Of a stretch of 64,000 bases of DNA, positions 8,747 to 17,154 are shown piece after piece. The stretch is taken from NCBI RefSeq assembly GCF_016595465.1, contig NZ_JAENIK010000004.1:496001-560000 (forward strand), written 5' to 3'. The position numbers and the translations under genes are program-made. This stretch comes from Luteolibacter yonseiensis. GTDB lineage: Bacteria; Verrucomicrobiota; Verrucomicrobiia; Verrucomicrobiales; Akkermansiaceae. Within the stretch, counting starts at the first letter, position 1; every line of letters begins with the position of its first letter. The notes beneath the pieces were generated by a model. It saw nothing but the letters and a program-made list of their open reading frames with translations. It had not been told where the DNA came from and searched no databases.

Positions 8747-9723
8747 GATGGTATGTGTTGGATGTTGGAGGGTATGCCGTTCCTGAATGGATCGGACGGA
8801 TGGAAATGATAGGTGCTCTCGCCATTCACCCAGGCCCGTCCGCTGACGCGTGGAATGATTTTTCCGTCGGGCAGTTCTTCGATGGAGCCTCGGAAGACGG
8901 TGTCGAGAATGCCGGCCTGCCGCCAGACACCACCGGGCCCGAGTTTTCCATCGGCATGGAGGCAGGCGAGCTTGGCGCTGGTCCCGGTGCCGCAGGGCGA
9001 GCGGTCATAAGCTTTTCCCGGGCAGAGGACGAAATTCCTGCTGTCCGCCAGGGCGGTGTCGGACGGCGGACCGAATACCTCGATGTGATCGATTTCCATA
9101 TCATTGCCGCCGGTGATGCCCTGGTTTTCGAGCTCGCGGCGGACCTGGATCGTGAAATCCATCAACGCGTCGAGGTTATGGAAATGAACCCCGGGCCCTT
9201 GCCGGTCGATGAGGAAAAACCAGTTTCCTCCCCATGCGATGTCTCCGTGAATGGTGCCGTATCCCGGAACCTCCACCGGGACATCCGCGGCATGGCGATA
9301 GCTCGGGACATTCGCGACCTCCACCGAGCCATCCTCGTTCAACGTCGCCACCACAACCCCGACCGGTGTGTCGATGCGATGCGAACCGGGACCGATTTTC
9401 CCCATGTGGGCGAGTGTCACCGCGAGGCCGATGGTGCCGTGGATGCACATGTTGAGCGTGGAGAGATTGTTGAAGAAAATCACTCCGCACACGCAGTCCG
9501 GCTCGCCGGGTTCGCAGATGAGGGCTCCTACCATCGCGTCGTGGCCGCGGGGTTCGTTGCACACCGCGCTGCGGAGCCAGTCGTGGCCCTCGCGCAGGCG
9601 CCTGGACTTCTCCGCCATGGTACCTGTCCCGAGATCCGGCGCCCCCGAAACGACCACCCGCGTGGGTTCGCCTTCGGTGTGGGAATCGATGACTCGGAGA
9701 GAAACGTGTGCCATGGTTTTCAT
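8743..9723 (-). CDS. 4-hydroxyproline 2-epimerase (proline racemase family)
   Basis: A 326-residue proline racemase-family enzyme that would interconvert trans-4-hydroxy-L-proline and cis-4-hydroxy-D-proline, the first catabolic step. Both catalytic cysteines are present: C93 in NMCIHGTIG and C244 in DRSPCGTGTSA. Retaining both argues for an epimerase rather than a trans-3-hydroxyproline dehydratase, where the first is replaced. IDSHTEGEPTRVV at the N-terminus is the family signature. The start is ATG 9723 or ATG 9714; neither has a convincing ribosome binding site. The stop overlaps the deaminase start. The gene is divergent from the AraC-type regulator, 83 bp away. Confidence 0.9.
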   Translation of the reverse strand: MKTMAHVSLRVIDSHTEGEPTRVVVSGAPDLGTGTMAEKSRRLREGHDWLRSAVCNEPRGHDAMVGALICEPGEPDCVCGVIFFNNLSTLNMCIHGTIGLAVTLAHMGKIGPGSHRIDTPVGVVVATLNEDGSVEVANVPSYRHAADVPVEVPGYGTIHGDIAWGGNWFFLIDRQGPGVHFHNLDALMDFTIQVRRELENQGITGGNDMEIDHIEVFGPPSDTALADSRNFVLCPGKAYDRSPCGTGTSAKLACLHADGKLGPGGVWRQAGILDTVFRGSIEELPDGKIIPRVSGRAWVNGESTYHFHPSDPFRNGIPSNIQHIPS

Positions 9724-9806
9724 GATATATAACAGGGGGGTCTTGGCGAATGCGCTAGCGAAGGCTCCCGATTCCGTATAGGAAACGCGTGCCGAAGGAA
9801 ACCACC
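9724..9806. promoter_or_regulatory. Divergent control region of the hydroxyproline cluster
   Basis: The 83-bp gap between the epimerase and regulator genes holds a palindrome CGCTAGCG at 9753-9760 and two direct GCGAA half-sites at 9746 and 9758, 12 bp apart. The direct-repeat layout fits AraC-type binding sites, but no consensus promoter is clear. An A/T-rich TATATA lies right beside the epimerase start and could be a -10 element of a near-leaderless transcript. Treat this as a candidate only. Confidence 0.35.
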
Positions 9807-10553
9807 ATGAGCCAATCCGCATCGCTTCGTAAATCGTTCTTCGAGTCGCTTCAAGGGATGCTGCCGGTGGACCGTCTCTTCGATGGAGTGCCGGACATCG
9901 TGTTTTTCGTCAAGGACTCCGCCGGCCGCTACATGGCGGTGAACGACACTCTCGCCGCGCGCTGCGGCCTGGCGAACAAGGACGCCGCCCTCGGCCTGAC
10001 AGCGGACAAGCTGTTTCCCGCGCCGCTCGGAAACGCCTTCGTGCTGCAGGACCGGGAAATCCTGCGCGGAGGAAACCCGATCCGCGACCATCTGGAACTC
10101 CACCTTTATCCCGGCGGGCGCAGCGGATGGTGTCTTACCTACAAGGAACCCGTGATCGGAAAAAACGGTGCGGTCGCCGGCATCTGTGGAATCTCACGCG
10201 ACCTCCATTCACCCGGGGAACAGGACGAGGAATTCGCCGCGCTGTCCGGCGTGGTCGACCACATCCACCGCCACTACGATGAAGCCTTGCGGCTGCCCGT
10301 GCTCGCGGAAATGGCCGGGCTGTCCGTCTACCAGTTCGACCAGCGCATCCGCGCGCTCTTCCACGTCACCGCCGGACAATATCTCGTGAAGGTCCGCATC
10401 GATGCCGCTTGCCAGAGGCTCGCCGGGACGGATGAAGCCATCGCACAGATCGCCCTTGCGTGCGGTTACTCGGACCAGTCCGCTTTTTCCCGCCAGTTCA
10501 AGCAGGCGGTGGGCATCAGCCCGATGGCCTACCGGAAGAAGATCACGCCGTGA
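9807..10553 (+). CDS. PAS-domain AraC-family transcriptional regulator
   Basis: A 248-residue regulator. Residues about 25-125 form a PAS-like sensor (GVPDIVFFVKDSAGRYMAVND, then the PAS strand end with GICGISRDLH), and residues about 145-248 form the double helix-turn-helix of AraC proteins (LAEMAGLSVYQFDQRIRALF; then IAQIALACGYSDQSAFSRQFKQAVG and the PMAYR end). ATG 9807 is preferred to GTG 9789 because an AAGGA motif precedes it. It lies head-to-head with the epimerase operon and convergent with the oxidase gene, so it is the probable regulator of hydroxyproline use. The PAS domain would sense the substrate or a related signal. Confidence 0.87.
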   Translation: MSQSASLRKSFFESLQGMLPVDRLFDGVPDIVFFVKDSAGRYMAVNDTLAARCGLANKDAALGLTADKLFPAPLGNAFVLQDREILRGGNPIRDHLELHLYPGGRSGWCLTYKEPVIGKNGAVAGICGISRDLHSPGEQDEEFAALSGVVDHIHRHYDEALRLPVLAEMAGLSVYQFDQRIRALFHVTAGQYLVKVRIDAACQRLAGTDEAIAQIALACGYSDQSAFSRQFKQAVGISPMAYRKKITP

Positions 10554-10580
10554 CTTGCGGCGACCGGGCCGGCATGGAAT

Positions 10581-11831
10581 CTAACTGAACCGGTCGGCGG
10601 ACATGCCGTCGATGGGCCGGAACGGCGGATCTCCGGCAAGCAGGTCCGCCACCACCCTGCCGCTGACGGGACCGAGGCTGAGGCCCATCATCGCGTGGCC
10701 GGATGCGATGGTGAGATTGGGGAATCTGCCGGATTTCCCGAGATAGGGAACGCCGTCCGGCGACACGGGACGCAGCCCCGCCCACGGCTTTATCCCGGCG
10801 AAGTCCAGCTCGGAGAACTTCGGAAAATAGGCGTTCACGGATTTCACGATTCCCCGCACGCGCGAGGGATTGACCGACAGGTCCAGCCCGCCGACTTCCA
10901 TGGTCCCGCCGAAGCGCAGGCCGCTTCCCATCGGGGTGATCGCGACCTTGGCCTCCGCGAAGATGGAGCAGAGCTGCGGCAGTTCGGGCGGTTCGGGCAG
11001 TGTCAGGGAATATCCTTTCCCCGCCTGCAGGGGAAGTTTGATACCCGCCAGTTTCAGCAATTCCGGCGTCCACGAACCACCGGCGACAACGAACTGCTTT
11101 CCTTCGAAACTCCTGCCATTTCCCGAAACGGAGGATACCCGCCCGCCGGATGTCGCGATGTTGTCTATTCCAACGCCGCTCTCGATCACGCCGCCCAGAC
11201 TGAGCACCCGTCTGCGCATTTCCGCCATGAACCTCTTCGGCTCCAGGTGGCAATCCTGGGGAAAATAAACGGCGCCCGTGACATCCATCGTGATCGAAGG
11301 ATCGAGTTCCGCGGTGGCGGCGGCATCGAGCACCTCCGCCTGAAGTCCGATTTCGTGGGCCTCCCGTGCGACTTGCGCCTCCTCATCCAGCCCCTTCTGC
11401 GTCTTGCAGAGCATCAGCAGTCCGCGTTGTTTCAGGCCGAAATCCCCCTCTGTGGAAAGTTCGGCGAACAAGCGGCGGCTTTCCAGATTCAGGTCCCGCA
11501 GCAATTCGCGCGATGCCGCGACATGGCGCGCGTTGGAGTTCTGATGGAAAAGCCACCCCCACTTCATCAGGTCGGGATTCACCCGCGGGCGCACATAGAA
11601 CGGACTTTCCGGATTGAACATCCACCGCAATCCCTTGGAAATCATTCCCGGTGCGGCAAGGGGTGTGAAGTGGCTGGGCACGATCATTCCCGCGTTTCCC
11701 ATCGAACAATTGTCGCCGCCCGCCGCCTCGCGTTCGATGACGGTCACGGAAAACCCCCGCTTCAGGGCATAGTAGGCCGAGCACAATCCGATGACTCCGC
11801 CGCCCACGATGACCACTTGATCCGTTTTCAT
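10581..11831 (-). CDS. FAD-dependent D-amino acid (D-hydroxyproline) oxidase or dehydrogenase
   Basis: A 416-residue flavoprotein of the DadA/DAAO superfamily. The N-terminal dinucleotide-binding site is VIVGGGVIGLCSAYYAL, followed by the ER motif (VIEREAAGGDNCSMGNAGMIVPSH) that marks D-amino acid dehydrogenase-like enzymes; a C-terminal GLRPVSPDGVPYLG and ASGHAMMGLSLGPVSG segment closes the FAD site. In this setting it most likely oxidises cis-4-hydroxy-D-proline to pyrroline-4-hydroxy-2-carboxylate, filling the one pathway step not encoded beside the epimerase. It is transcribed on its own, convergent with the AraC regulator. Specificity for D-hydroxyproline rather than other D-amino acids is inferred from neighbours. 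Confidence 0.82.
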   Translation of the reverse strand: MKTDQVVIVGGGVIGLCSAYYALKRGFSVTVIEREAAGGDNCSMGNAGMIVPSHFTPLAAPGMISKGLRWMFNPESPFYVRPRVNPDLMKWGWLFHQNSNARHVAASRELLRDLNLESRRLFAELSTEGDFGLKQRGLLMLCKTQKGLDEEAQVAREAHEIGLQAEVLDAAATAELDPSITMDVTGAVYFPQDCHLEPKRFMAEMRRRVLSLGGVIESGVGIDNIATSGGRVSSVSGNGRSFEGKQFVVAGGSWTPELLKLAGIKLPLQAGKGYSLTLPEPPELPQLCSIFAEAKVAITPMGSGLRFGGTMEVGGLDLSVNPSRVRGIVKSVNAYFPKFSELDFAGIKPWAGLRPVSPDGVPYLGKSGRFPNLTIASGHAMMGLSLGPVSGRVVADLLAGDPPFRPIDGMSADRFS

Positions 11832-12017
11832 TCCGCCCAATCTAAAGCACCCGTCTTGCTTGGGAATCCAGAAATCCCTGTGGAAATGGCAACAATCGCG
11901 CGGATGCCCGGTTACTACCCCGTTCGGGGGGGAATGCATTCTTCCTGCACAATTCCTGAAAATACCGACGTAGTAGCGGTCTCCACAGCTTTTTCCCATC
12001 AGATCCCGTCACGCACG

Positions 12018-14549
12018 ATGCGCCCGTCCCACACGCTTTCCATCCTCCGGCGATCCCATGTCCTCGCCTTGCTCACCTGCGCCGCGATGACGCCCGCGGC
12101 CCATGGAGAGACGGATGATGTCGCGGTGTTCGAGAAGGAGATCCTGCCGATCCTGGAGGACAATTGTTACAGCTGCCACGGTGACGGCGAGGACAAGGGC
12201 AAGGTCACGCTGGACACCTTCGGCTCGACGGCCGACCTGATGAAGCAGCAGGAGCTCTGGGTCCACGTTCTTAAAAACATCCGCAGCGGGCTCATGCCGC
12301 CGACAAAGAAGGACCGGATTCCCGCGGAGGATTTCGCGAAGCTGGAGAGCTGGATCAAACGCGCTCCGCTCAAGCTGGACCCGGCGAACCCGGACCCCGG
12401 CCGTGTCACCCTGCGCCGCCTGAACCGGGTGGAATACCGCAACACCATCCGCGATCTCATGGGCATCGACTTCCGCACGGACGAGGAATTCCCAGCGGAC
12501 GACACCGGTTATGGCTTCGACACCATCGGAGACGTGCTCACCACCTCGCCGCTGCTGCTGGAAAAATACATGCAGGCGGCGGAAGCCATCGTGGCGAAGG
12601 CCGTTCCCTTGGAAAGCAGCGTCACTCCTGAGCGGAGGATCCCCGTGAAGCAATTCACCGATCGCGATGACTACGAGATGAGCGTGTCGCTCTACGATCC
12701 GGCGGACGTCAGCGCGATGGTGAAGATTTCCAAGCCCGGCACCTACCGGATCATCCTGGACGCCACCGTGCGCGGTTCGTTCGCCTTCGATCCCGGTCGC
12801 GCGGATGCCGGATGGTTCGTGGATGGCAAACAGGTCTATCAGAAGGAATTGAAATGGGAGGACGGCATGAGGCTGGACTCCTCCTTTGAGGTGAAATGGG
12901 AAAAAGGGGAGTATCCCGTGCGTTTCACGATGAAGCCGCTCGTCGGCAAGGATAAGAAGCCCGCGGAAAAACCCGGTGACGGGCCGCCGAACGTGGATCT
13001 GAAATTCAAGGGCTGTACTTTGGTCGGGCCGCTGGAACCGGAATACGCCGAGCGCCCGAAAAATTACGAACGTTTTTTCCCCCGGGATTCCGTCCCGCAG
13101 GATGAGGCGGGGCGTCTGGAATATGCCCGGGAAATCCTCCGGCGTTTCGTGACGCGGGCGTTCCGTCAGCCGGCGGACGAAGGCACCGTTGAAAAATTGT
13201 CCGGACTCGCCATCGAATCGGCGAAAATGCCGGGAGGCTCGTTCGAGCGGGGCATCGCCCGGGCGTTCACCGCCGTGCTCGCCTCGCCGCGTTTCCTCTT
13301 CCGCATGGAGGAGACCCTGCCGGAAGCGAACCCGCAGGTCCACCCCCTGCTTGACGAATACGCGATCGCATCGCGGCTTTCCTATTTCCTGTGGTCCACC
13401 ATGCCGGACGAGACACTCTATCAACTGGCGGAACGCGGCGAGTTGCGGAAGAACCTGTCCGCCCAGGTCTCCCGGATGCTGGAGGACGAGAAATCCGACG
13501 AGTTTGTCAAAAACTTCGCCGGCCAATGGTTGCAGACGCGCGATGTGGAGAGCGTGAGCATCGACGCGCGGGTGGTCCTCGCACGCGACGCCGGTCAGGA
13601 AAAGGACCAGCGCGAACGCTTTGAGACATTCCGCCGGTTGAACCGCGAGATCGATGAGGCGGAAAAGAACCACGAGACCGCGAAGGTGGAGGTATTGAAG
13701 GCGCAACGCGCCGAGATGCGCGCGAAGTTCGGCAACAACGGCAGGCGCGTCGAGTTCGGAGGATCGCTCCGCACCGCCATGCGCCGTGAGGCGGAGATGC
13801 TCTTCCGCCACCTGCTCCGTACCGATGGCAGCGTGTTGGGCCTGGTGGAGAACGATTCCACATTCCTCAACGAGGAACTCGCGAACCACTACGGTGTCCC
13901 CGGGGTGGAAGGTGGGAACATGCGTCTGGTGAAGCTGCCGCCGGACAGTCAGCGGGGTGGTGTGATCACCATGGGCACGGTGCTCGCCGTCACCTCCAAC
14001 CCCACCCGCACCTCCCCGGTGAAGCGCGGGCTTTTCATCCTCGACAACCTGCTCGGCACCCCGCCGCCGCCCGCGCCGCCGGACATCCCGTCGCTGGAGG
14101 CCTCGGAGAAGAAAACCAATGGCGATGACCGCACGCTGCGCGAGGCGCTCGCGCTGCACCGCGAGCAACCGCTCTGCTCGTCGTGCCACAACCGCATGGA
14201 TCCGCTCGGTCTCGCGCTGGAAAACTTCAACGCCATGGGAAGCTGGCGGGACAAGGAGCGCGGGCAGCAGCTCGAACCGCCGAGCGGCAAGCTCATCACC
14301 GGCGAGCCGTTCGCCGATGTCAGGGAGCTGAAGCATCTGCTGGTCACCGCGCGCCGCACGGACTATTATCGCTGCCTCACGGAAAAACTCCTCACCTACT
14401 CGCTCGGCCGTGGCCCGCAGCCATGCGATATTTCCACCGTGGACGCCGTAGTGGACCAGTTGGAAAGCACCCAGGGTAAATTTTCCTCACTCATTCTCGG
14501 GATCATCGAATCCCCCGCCTTCCAAAGACGCCAACGCACGACCCTATGA
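12018..14549 (+). CDS. Planctomycete/Verrucomicrobia cytochrome-like DUF1592-type protein
   Basis: An 843-residue secreted protein of the PVC-specific type with domains in the order cytochrome c-like (PSCyt1, heme motif CYSCH at 50-54), DUF1587 (RRLNRVEYRNTIRDLMGI), a central beta-rich domain, DUF1595 and DUF1592 (RAFRQPADE; SPRFLFRMEE; RLSYFLWSTMPD), DUF1588 (CSSCHNRMDPLGLALENFN at 720-738) and DUF1585 (LTYSLGRGPQ). It has a signal peptide ending near AAHG. It is translated from ATG 12018; upstream in-frame sequence belongs to the antisense of the oxidase gene. Its stop overlaps the DUF1552 start by ATGA. Function is unproven; a redox or polymer-degradation role has been proposed for the family. 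Confidence 0.9.
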   Translation: MRPSHTLSILRRSHVLALLTCAAMTPAAHGETDDVAVFEKEILPILEDNCYSCHGDGEDKGKVTLDTFGSTADLMKQQELWVHVLKNIRSGLMPPTKKDRIPAEDFAKLESWIKRAPLKLDPANPDPGRVTLRRLNRVEYRNTIRDLMGIDFRTDEEFPADDTGYGFDTIGDVLTTSPLLLEKYMQAAEAIVAKAVPLESSVTPERRIPVKQFTDRDDYEMSVSLYDPADVSAMVKISKPGTYRIILDATVRGSFAFDPGRADAGWFVDGKQVYQKELKWEDGMRLDSSFEVKWEKGEYPVRFTMKPLVGKDKKPAEKPGDGPPNVDLKFKGCTLVGPLEPEYAERPKNYERFFPRDSVPQDEAGRLEYAREILRRFVTRAFRQPADEGTVEKLSGLAIESAKMPGGSFERGIARAFTAVLASPRFLFRMEETLPEANPQVHPLLDEYAIASRLSYFLWSTMPDETLYQLAERGELRKNLSAQVSRMLEDEKSDEFVKNFAGQWLQTRDVESVSIDARVVLARDAGQEKDQRERFETFRRLNREIDEAEKNHETAKVEVLKAQRAEMRAKFGNNGRRVEFGGSLRTAMRREAEMLFRHLLRTDGSVLGLVENDSTFLNEELANHYGVPGVEGGNMRLVKLPPDSQRGGVITMGTVLAVTSNPTRTSPVKRGLFILDNLLGTPPPPAPPDIPSLEASEKKTNGDDRTLREALALHREQPLCSSCHNRMDPLGLALENFNAMGSWRDKERGQQLEPPSGKLITGEPFADVRELKHLLVTARRTDYYRCLTEKLLTYSLGRGPQPCDISTVDAVVDQLESTQGKFSSLILGIIESPAFQRRQRTTL

Positions 14550-15913
14550 AACTCCCACACACCAACCGCCGCTCCTTCCTGCGTGGAATGGGAGCCTGCA
14601 TCGCCCTGCCCGCCTTTGAAGCCATGCTGCCGGGCCGCGTGTTCGCAGCCGAGGCCGCCGCATCCAGAGTCGCGACCACCGCGACCGGAGCACCGCTGCG
14701 CATGGCATTCCTCTATTTCCCGAACGGCGCCATCCCGGACCAGTGGAACCCGGTGGGCACCGGCAGCGATTTCAAATTCGGAAACACCCTCACCCCGCTG
14801 GAACCCCTGCGCGACCACGTGCAGATGATCTCCGGCCTGGAGCATCTCAATGCCGAGGCGGGAAATGACGGCGCGGGCGACCACGCCCGGGCGAACGGCA
14901 CCTTCCTGACCGGCGTGCGGGTGAAGAAAACCGCGGGCAGCGACATCTACGCCGGGATCTCGGTGGACCAGATCGCCGCCCAGCACATCGGCAACGCGAC
15001 CCGCTTCGCCTCGCTGGAACTTTCCACCGATCCGCACCGCAAGTCCGGCGGTTGCGATTCCGGCTACTCCTGCGCCTACGAGTCGAACCTGGCGTGGCGC
15101 ACCGCGACCTCTCCGCTCTCACCGGAATCGAACCCCCGCCTTGTCTTCGAGCGGCTCTTCGGTGCCGGAGTCCACGGCCAGCGCGGGGCCAATCTCGTCC
15201 AGCGGCGCGCGCAACAGCGCTCCATCCTGGACTTCGTCATGGACGATGCGAAAGCCGTGGAGAAAAAACTCACGCACCGCGACAAGGCGAAGATGGACGA
15301 GTACCTGACAGGCCTGCGGGAAATCGAGCAGCGCATCGTCACGGCGGAAGGTTTCACCGACATCCCGGACCCGAACATGCCTTCGCCGGACGGGATCCCG
15401 ACAGCTTACGACGAATACATCCGCCTGATGTTCCAGATGCTCGCGCTCGCCTTCGAGACGGATGCCACCCGTGTCTCCACCCTGCTGCTCGCCCACGATG
15501 GCAGCAACCGGACCTTCCCGGAAATCGAGATCGCGGAGGGCCACCACAGCCTCTCCCACCACCGCGACGACACGGACATGATCCGCAAGGTCGCGCAGAT
15601 CGACCGTTTCTATGCGGACCGGCTCGCGGAGTTCCTCGTCATGTTGGATTCGAAGCAGGATTCCGACGGCAACTCCATCCTGCACAACTCGATGATCGTC
15701 TACGGCTGCGGCAACTCCGATGGCAACCGCCACACGCACTCGAACCTGCCCGTCGTGTTGGCGGGAAATGGCGGCGGCACCTTCCAGACCGGCCGCCACC
15801 TCTCGGCCAAGGCGACGCCGATGTGCAACCTCTATCTGGACATGCTCGACCGCATGGGCGTCCCCAAGCTCGACCGCTTCGGCGACAGCACGGGCCGCCT
15901 CGCGGGCATTTGA
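14546..15913 (+). CDS. DUF1552 secreted protein, Tat-exported
   Basis: A 455-residue protein. The N-terminus NRRSFLRGMGACIALPAFEAML is a twin-arginine signal, and the body carries DUF1552 landmarks: LRMAFLYFPNGAIPDQWNP, SGLEHLNAEAGNDGAGDHARANGTFLTG and YGCGNSDGNRHTHSNLPVVLAG. It is translationally coupled to the upstream DUF1592-type gene (ATGA overlap), and the two are typically found as partners in Planctomycetes and Verrucomicrobia. The two genes are expected to be co-expressed and to act outside the cytoplasm. No catalytic residues can be named. Confidence 0.9.
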   Translation: MKLPHTNRRSFLRGMGACIALPAFEAMLPGRVFAAEAAASRVATTATGAPLRMAFLYFPNGAIPDQWNPVGTGSDFKFGNTLTPLEPLRDHVQMISGLEHLNAEAGNDGAGDHARANGTFLTGVRVKKTAGSDIYAGISVDQIAAQHIGNATRFASLELSTDPHRKSGGCDSGYSCAYESNLAWRTATSPLSPESNPRLVFERLFGAGVHGQRGANLVQRRAQQRSILDFVMDDAKAVEKKLTHRDKAKMDEYLTGLREIEQRIVTAEGFTDIPDPNMPSPDGIPTAYDEYIRLMFQMLALAFETDATRVSTLLLAHDGSNRTFPEIEIAEGHHSLSHHRDDTDMIRKVAQIDRFYADRLAEFLVMLDSKQDSDGNSILHNSMIVYGCGNSDGNRHTHSNLPVVLAGNGGGTFQTGRHLSAKATPMCNLYLDMLDRMGVPKLDRFGDSTGRLAGI

Positions 15914-15946
15914 GCAACAGCGCGCCGGCCGGCGCTCCGAAGCTTT

Positions 15947-16789
15947 ATGAAAACCCTGCTCTTCCTTTGCCTCGCATCCCTCGCCTGCGCCGCGCCCGAA
16001 ACCATCCTCCTCTGGCCGGATGGCGCACCCGGCTCGGAGGGAAAGACCACACCTGAAGTCGTGGAGGTTTCCAAAAACGGTGAGGAGACGGTGACGAACA
16101 TCCACAAGCCGAGCATCACGGTTTACCTGCCGCAGAAGGGAAAGGCGAACGGAGCCGCCGTCATCGTCGCACCCGGGGGCGGCCACAAGCTGCTCTGCAC
16201 CACCCATGAGGGCGGCAACGTCGCGGAGTGGCTCGCGGCACATGGCACCGCCGCGTTTGTCTTGAAATACCGTTTGGCCAGCGAACCCGGCTCCACCTAC
16301 ACGGTGGACGAACACGCCGTCGGCGACATGCACCGCGCGATCCGCCTGGTCAGAAGCCGGGCCACGGAGTGGAACATCAATGCCGCCGCCGTCGGCGTGA
16401 TGGGATTTTCCGCAGGCGGCGAGGTGTGCGCCATCTCCAGCATGCACTTCGATGCGGGAAAAGAGGACGCCGCCGATCCTCTCGACCATTTCAGCGACAA
16501 GCCGGATTTCCAGGCCCTCATTTATCCGGGCCGTTCGTTCCGCATCGTCCCGACGAAGGAATCCCCGCCCGCGTTTCTCGCGGCGTCCTCCAACGACAGG
16601 CCGGATATTTCCGAAGGCTTGACCAAGGTTTACCTGGATTTCAAAAAGGCGGGCGTCCCGGTCGCGCTTCACCTCTATGCCGACGGCGGACACGGCTTCG
16701 GCTACCGCGCGAAAAACACCGGACCGGTGAGCCACTGGATCGAGCGTTTCGACGAATGGCTGGAGGATCGGAAGTTCACCCGGAACTGA
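15947..16789 (+). CDS. Secreted alpha/beta-hydrolase (esterase-like)
   Basis: A 280-residue protein with a short signal peptide (LLFLCLASLACA) and an alpha/beta-hydrolase core. The nucleophile is Ser155 in GFSAGG; the oxyanion segment is VAPGGGH near residue 75; the C-terminal histidine is in DGGHGFG at about residue 250. The order and WPDGAPGSEG start resemble BD-FAE-type acetyl xylan esterases and related carbohydrate esterases. It follows the DUF1552 gene by 33 bp in the same direction, so it may belong to the same transcript. Substrate is inferred only; a deacetylase of plant polysaccharide is plausible. Confidence 0.8.
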   Translation: MKTLLFLCLASLACAAPETILLWPDGAPGSEGKTTPEVVEVSKNGEETVTNIHKPSITVYLPQKGKANGAAVIVAPGGGHKLLCTTHEGGNVAEWLAAHGTAAFVLKYRLASEPGSTYTVDEHAVGDMHRAIRLVRSRATEWNINAAAVGVMGFSAGGEVCAISSMHFDAGKEDAADPLDHFSDKPDFQALIYPGRSFRIVPTKESPPAFLAASSNDRPDISEGLTKVYLDFKKAGVPVALHLYADGGHGFGYRAKNTGPVSHWIERFDEWLEDRKFTRN

Positions 16790-16791
16790 GT

Positions 16792-17112
16792 TTGAAAAAC
16801 CTCCTCTTCATCTGTTCGCAAAACAAGCTCCGCAGTCCCACGGCGGAGGCGGTGTTCGCGGAGCTGTCCGGCGTGGACGTGGATTCCGCAGGACTGAACA
16901 ACGACGCCATCGTCCCGCTGGTGCCGGAGCAGGTGACGTGGGCGGACCTGATCTTCGTCATGGAAAAGGAGCACCGGTCCAAACTGAACCGGAAATTCAA
17001 ACGCCACCTGAACGGCCAGCGGGTGATCGTCCTCGGCATCCCGGATGACTACGCCTACATGGACCCGGCGTTGGTGGAGTTGCTGAAAAAGAAGGTGGCA
17101 CCTTACCTGTGA
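16792..17112 (+). CDS. Small protein-tyrosine-phosphatase-like protein
   Basis: A 106-residue protein starting at TTG 16792, 2 bp after the preceding stop codon; no ATG is available in frame upstream that would fit. The P-loop at residues 8-14 is C-SQNKL-R (CSQNKLRSPTAE), matching the CX5R signature of low-molecular-weight protein tyrosine phosphatases, specifically the short COG4551 type, with the usual SPTAEAVF helix and a VMEKEH and IPDDY segment near the C-terminus. It would be cytoplasmic and hydrolyse phosphotyrosine or a small phospho-compound. The proximity to the esterase gene suggests coupling rather than a shared pathway. Confidence 0.75.
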   Translation: MKNLLFICSQNKLRSPTAEAVFAELSGVDVDSAGLNNDAIVPLVPEQVTWADLIFVMEKEHRSKLNRKFKRHLNGQRVIVLGIPDDYAYMDPALVELLKKKVAPYL

Positions 17113-17154
17113 TTCGCAGTGGACCCGCCGCACCGGACGGTTGAGACTCGGCGC

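Noticed and set aside
10695..12017. Long in-frame upstream extension of the DUF1592-type gene
   Set aside because: It is the antisense of the oxidase gene; the true protein has a signal peptide from ATG 12018.
12009..14336. Long minus-strand frame opposite the DUF1592-type gene
   Set aside because: The plus strand carries clear domain motifs and heme sites; this is a shadow.
15119..16735. 538-residue minus-strand frame across the DUF1552 and esterase genes
   Set aside because: It spans two well-supported plus-strand genes and has no motif.
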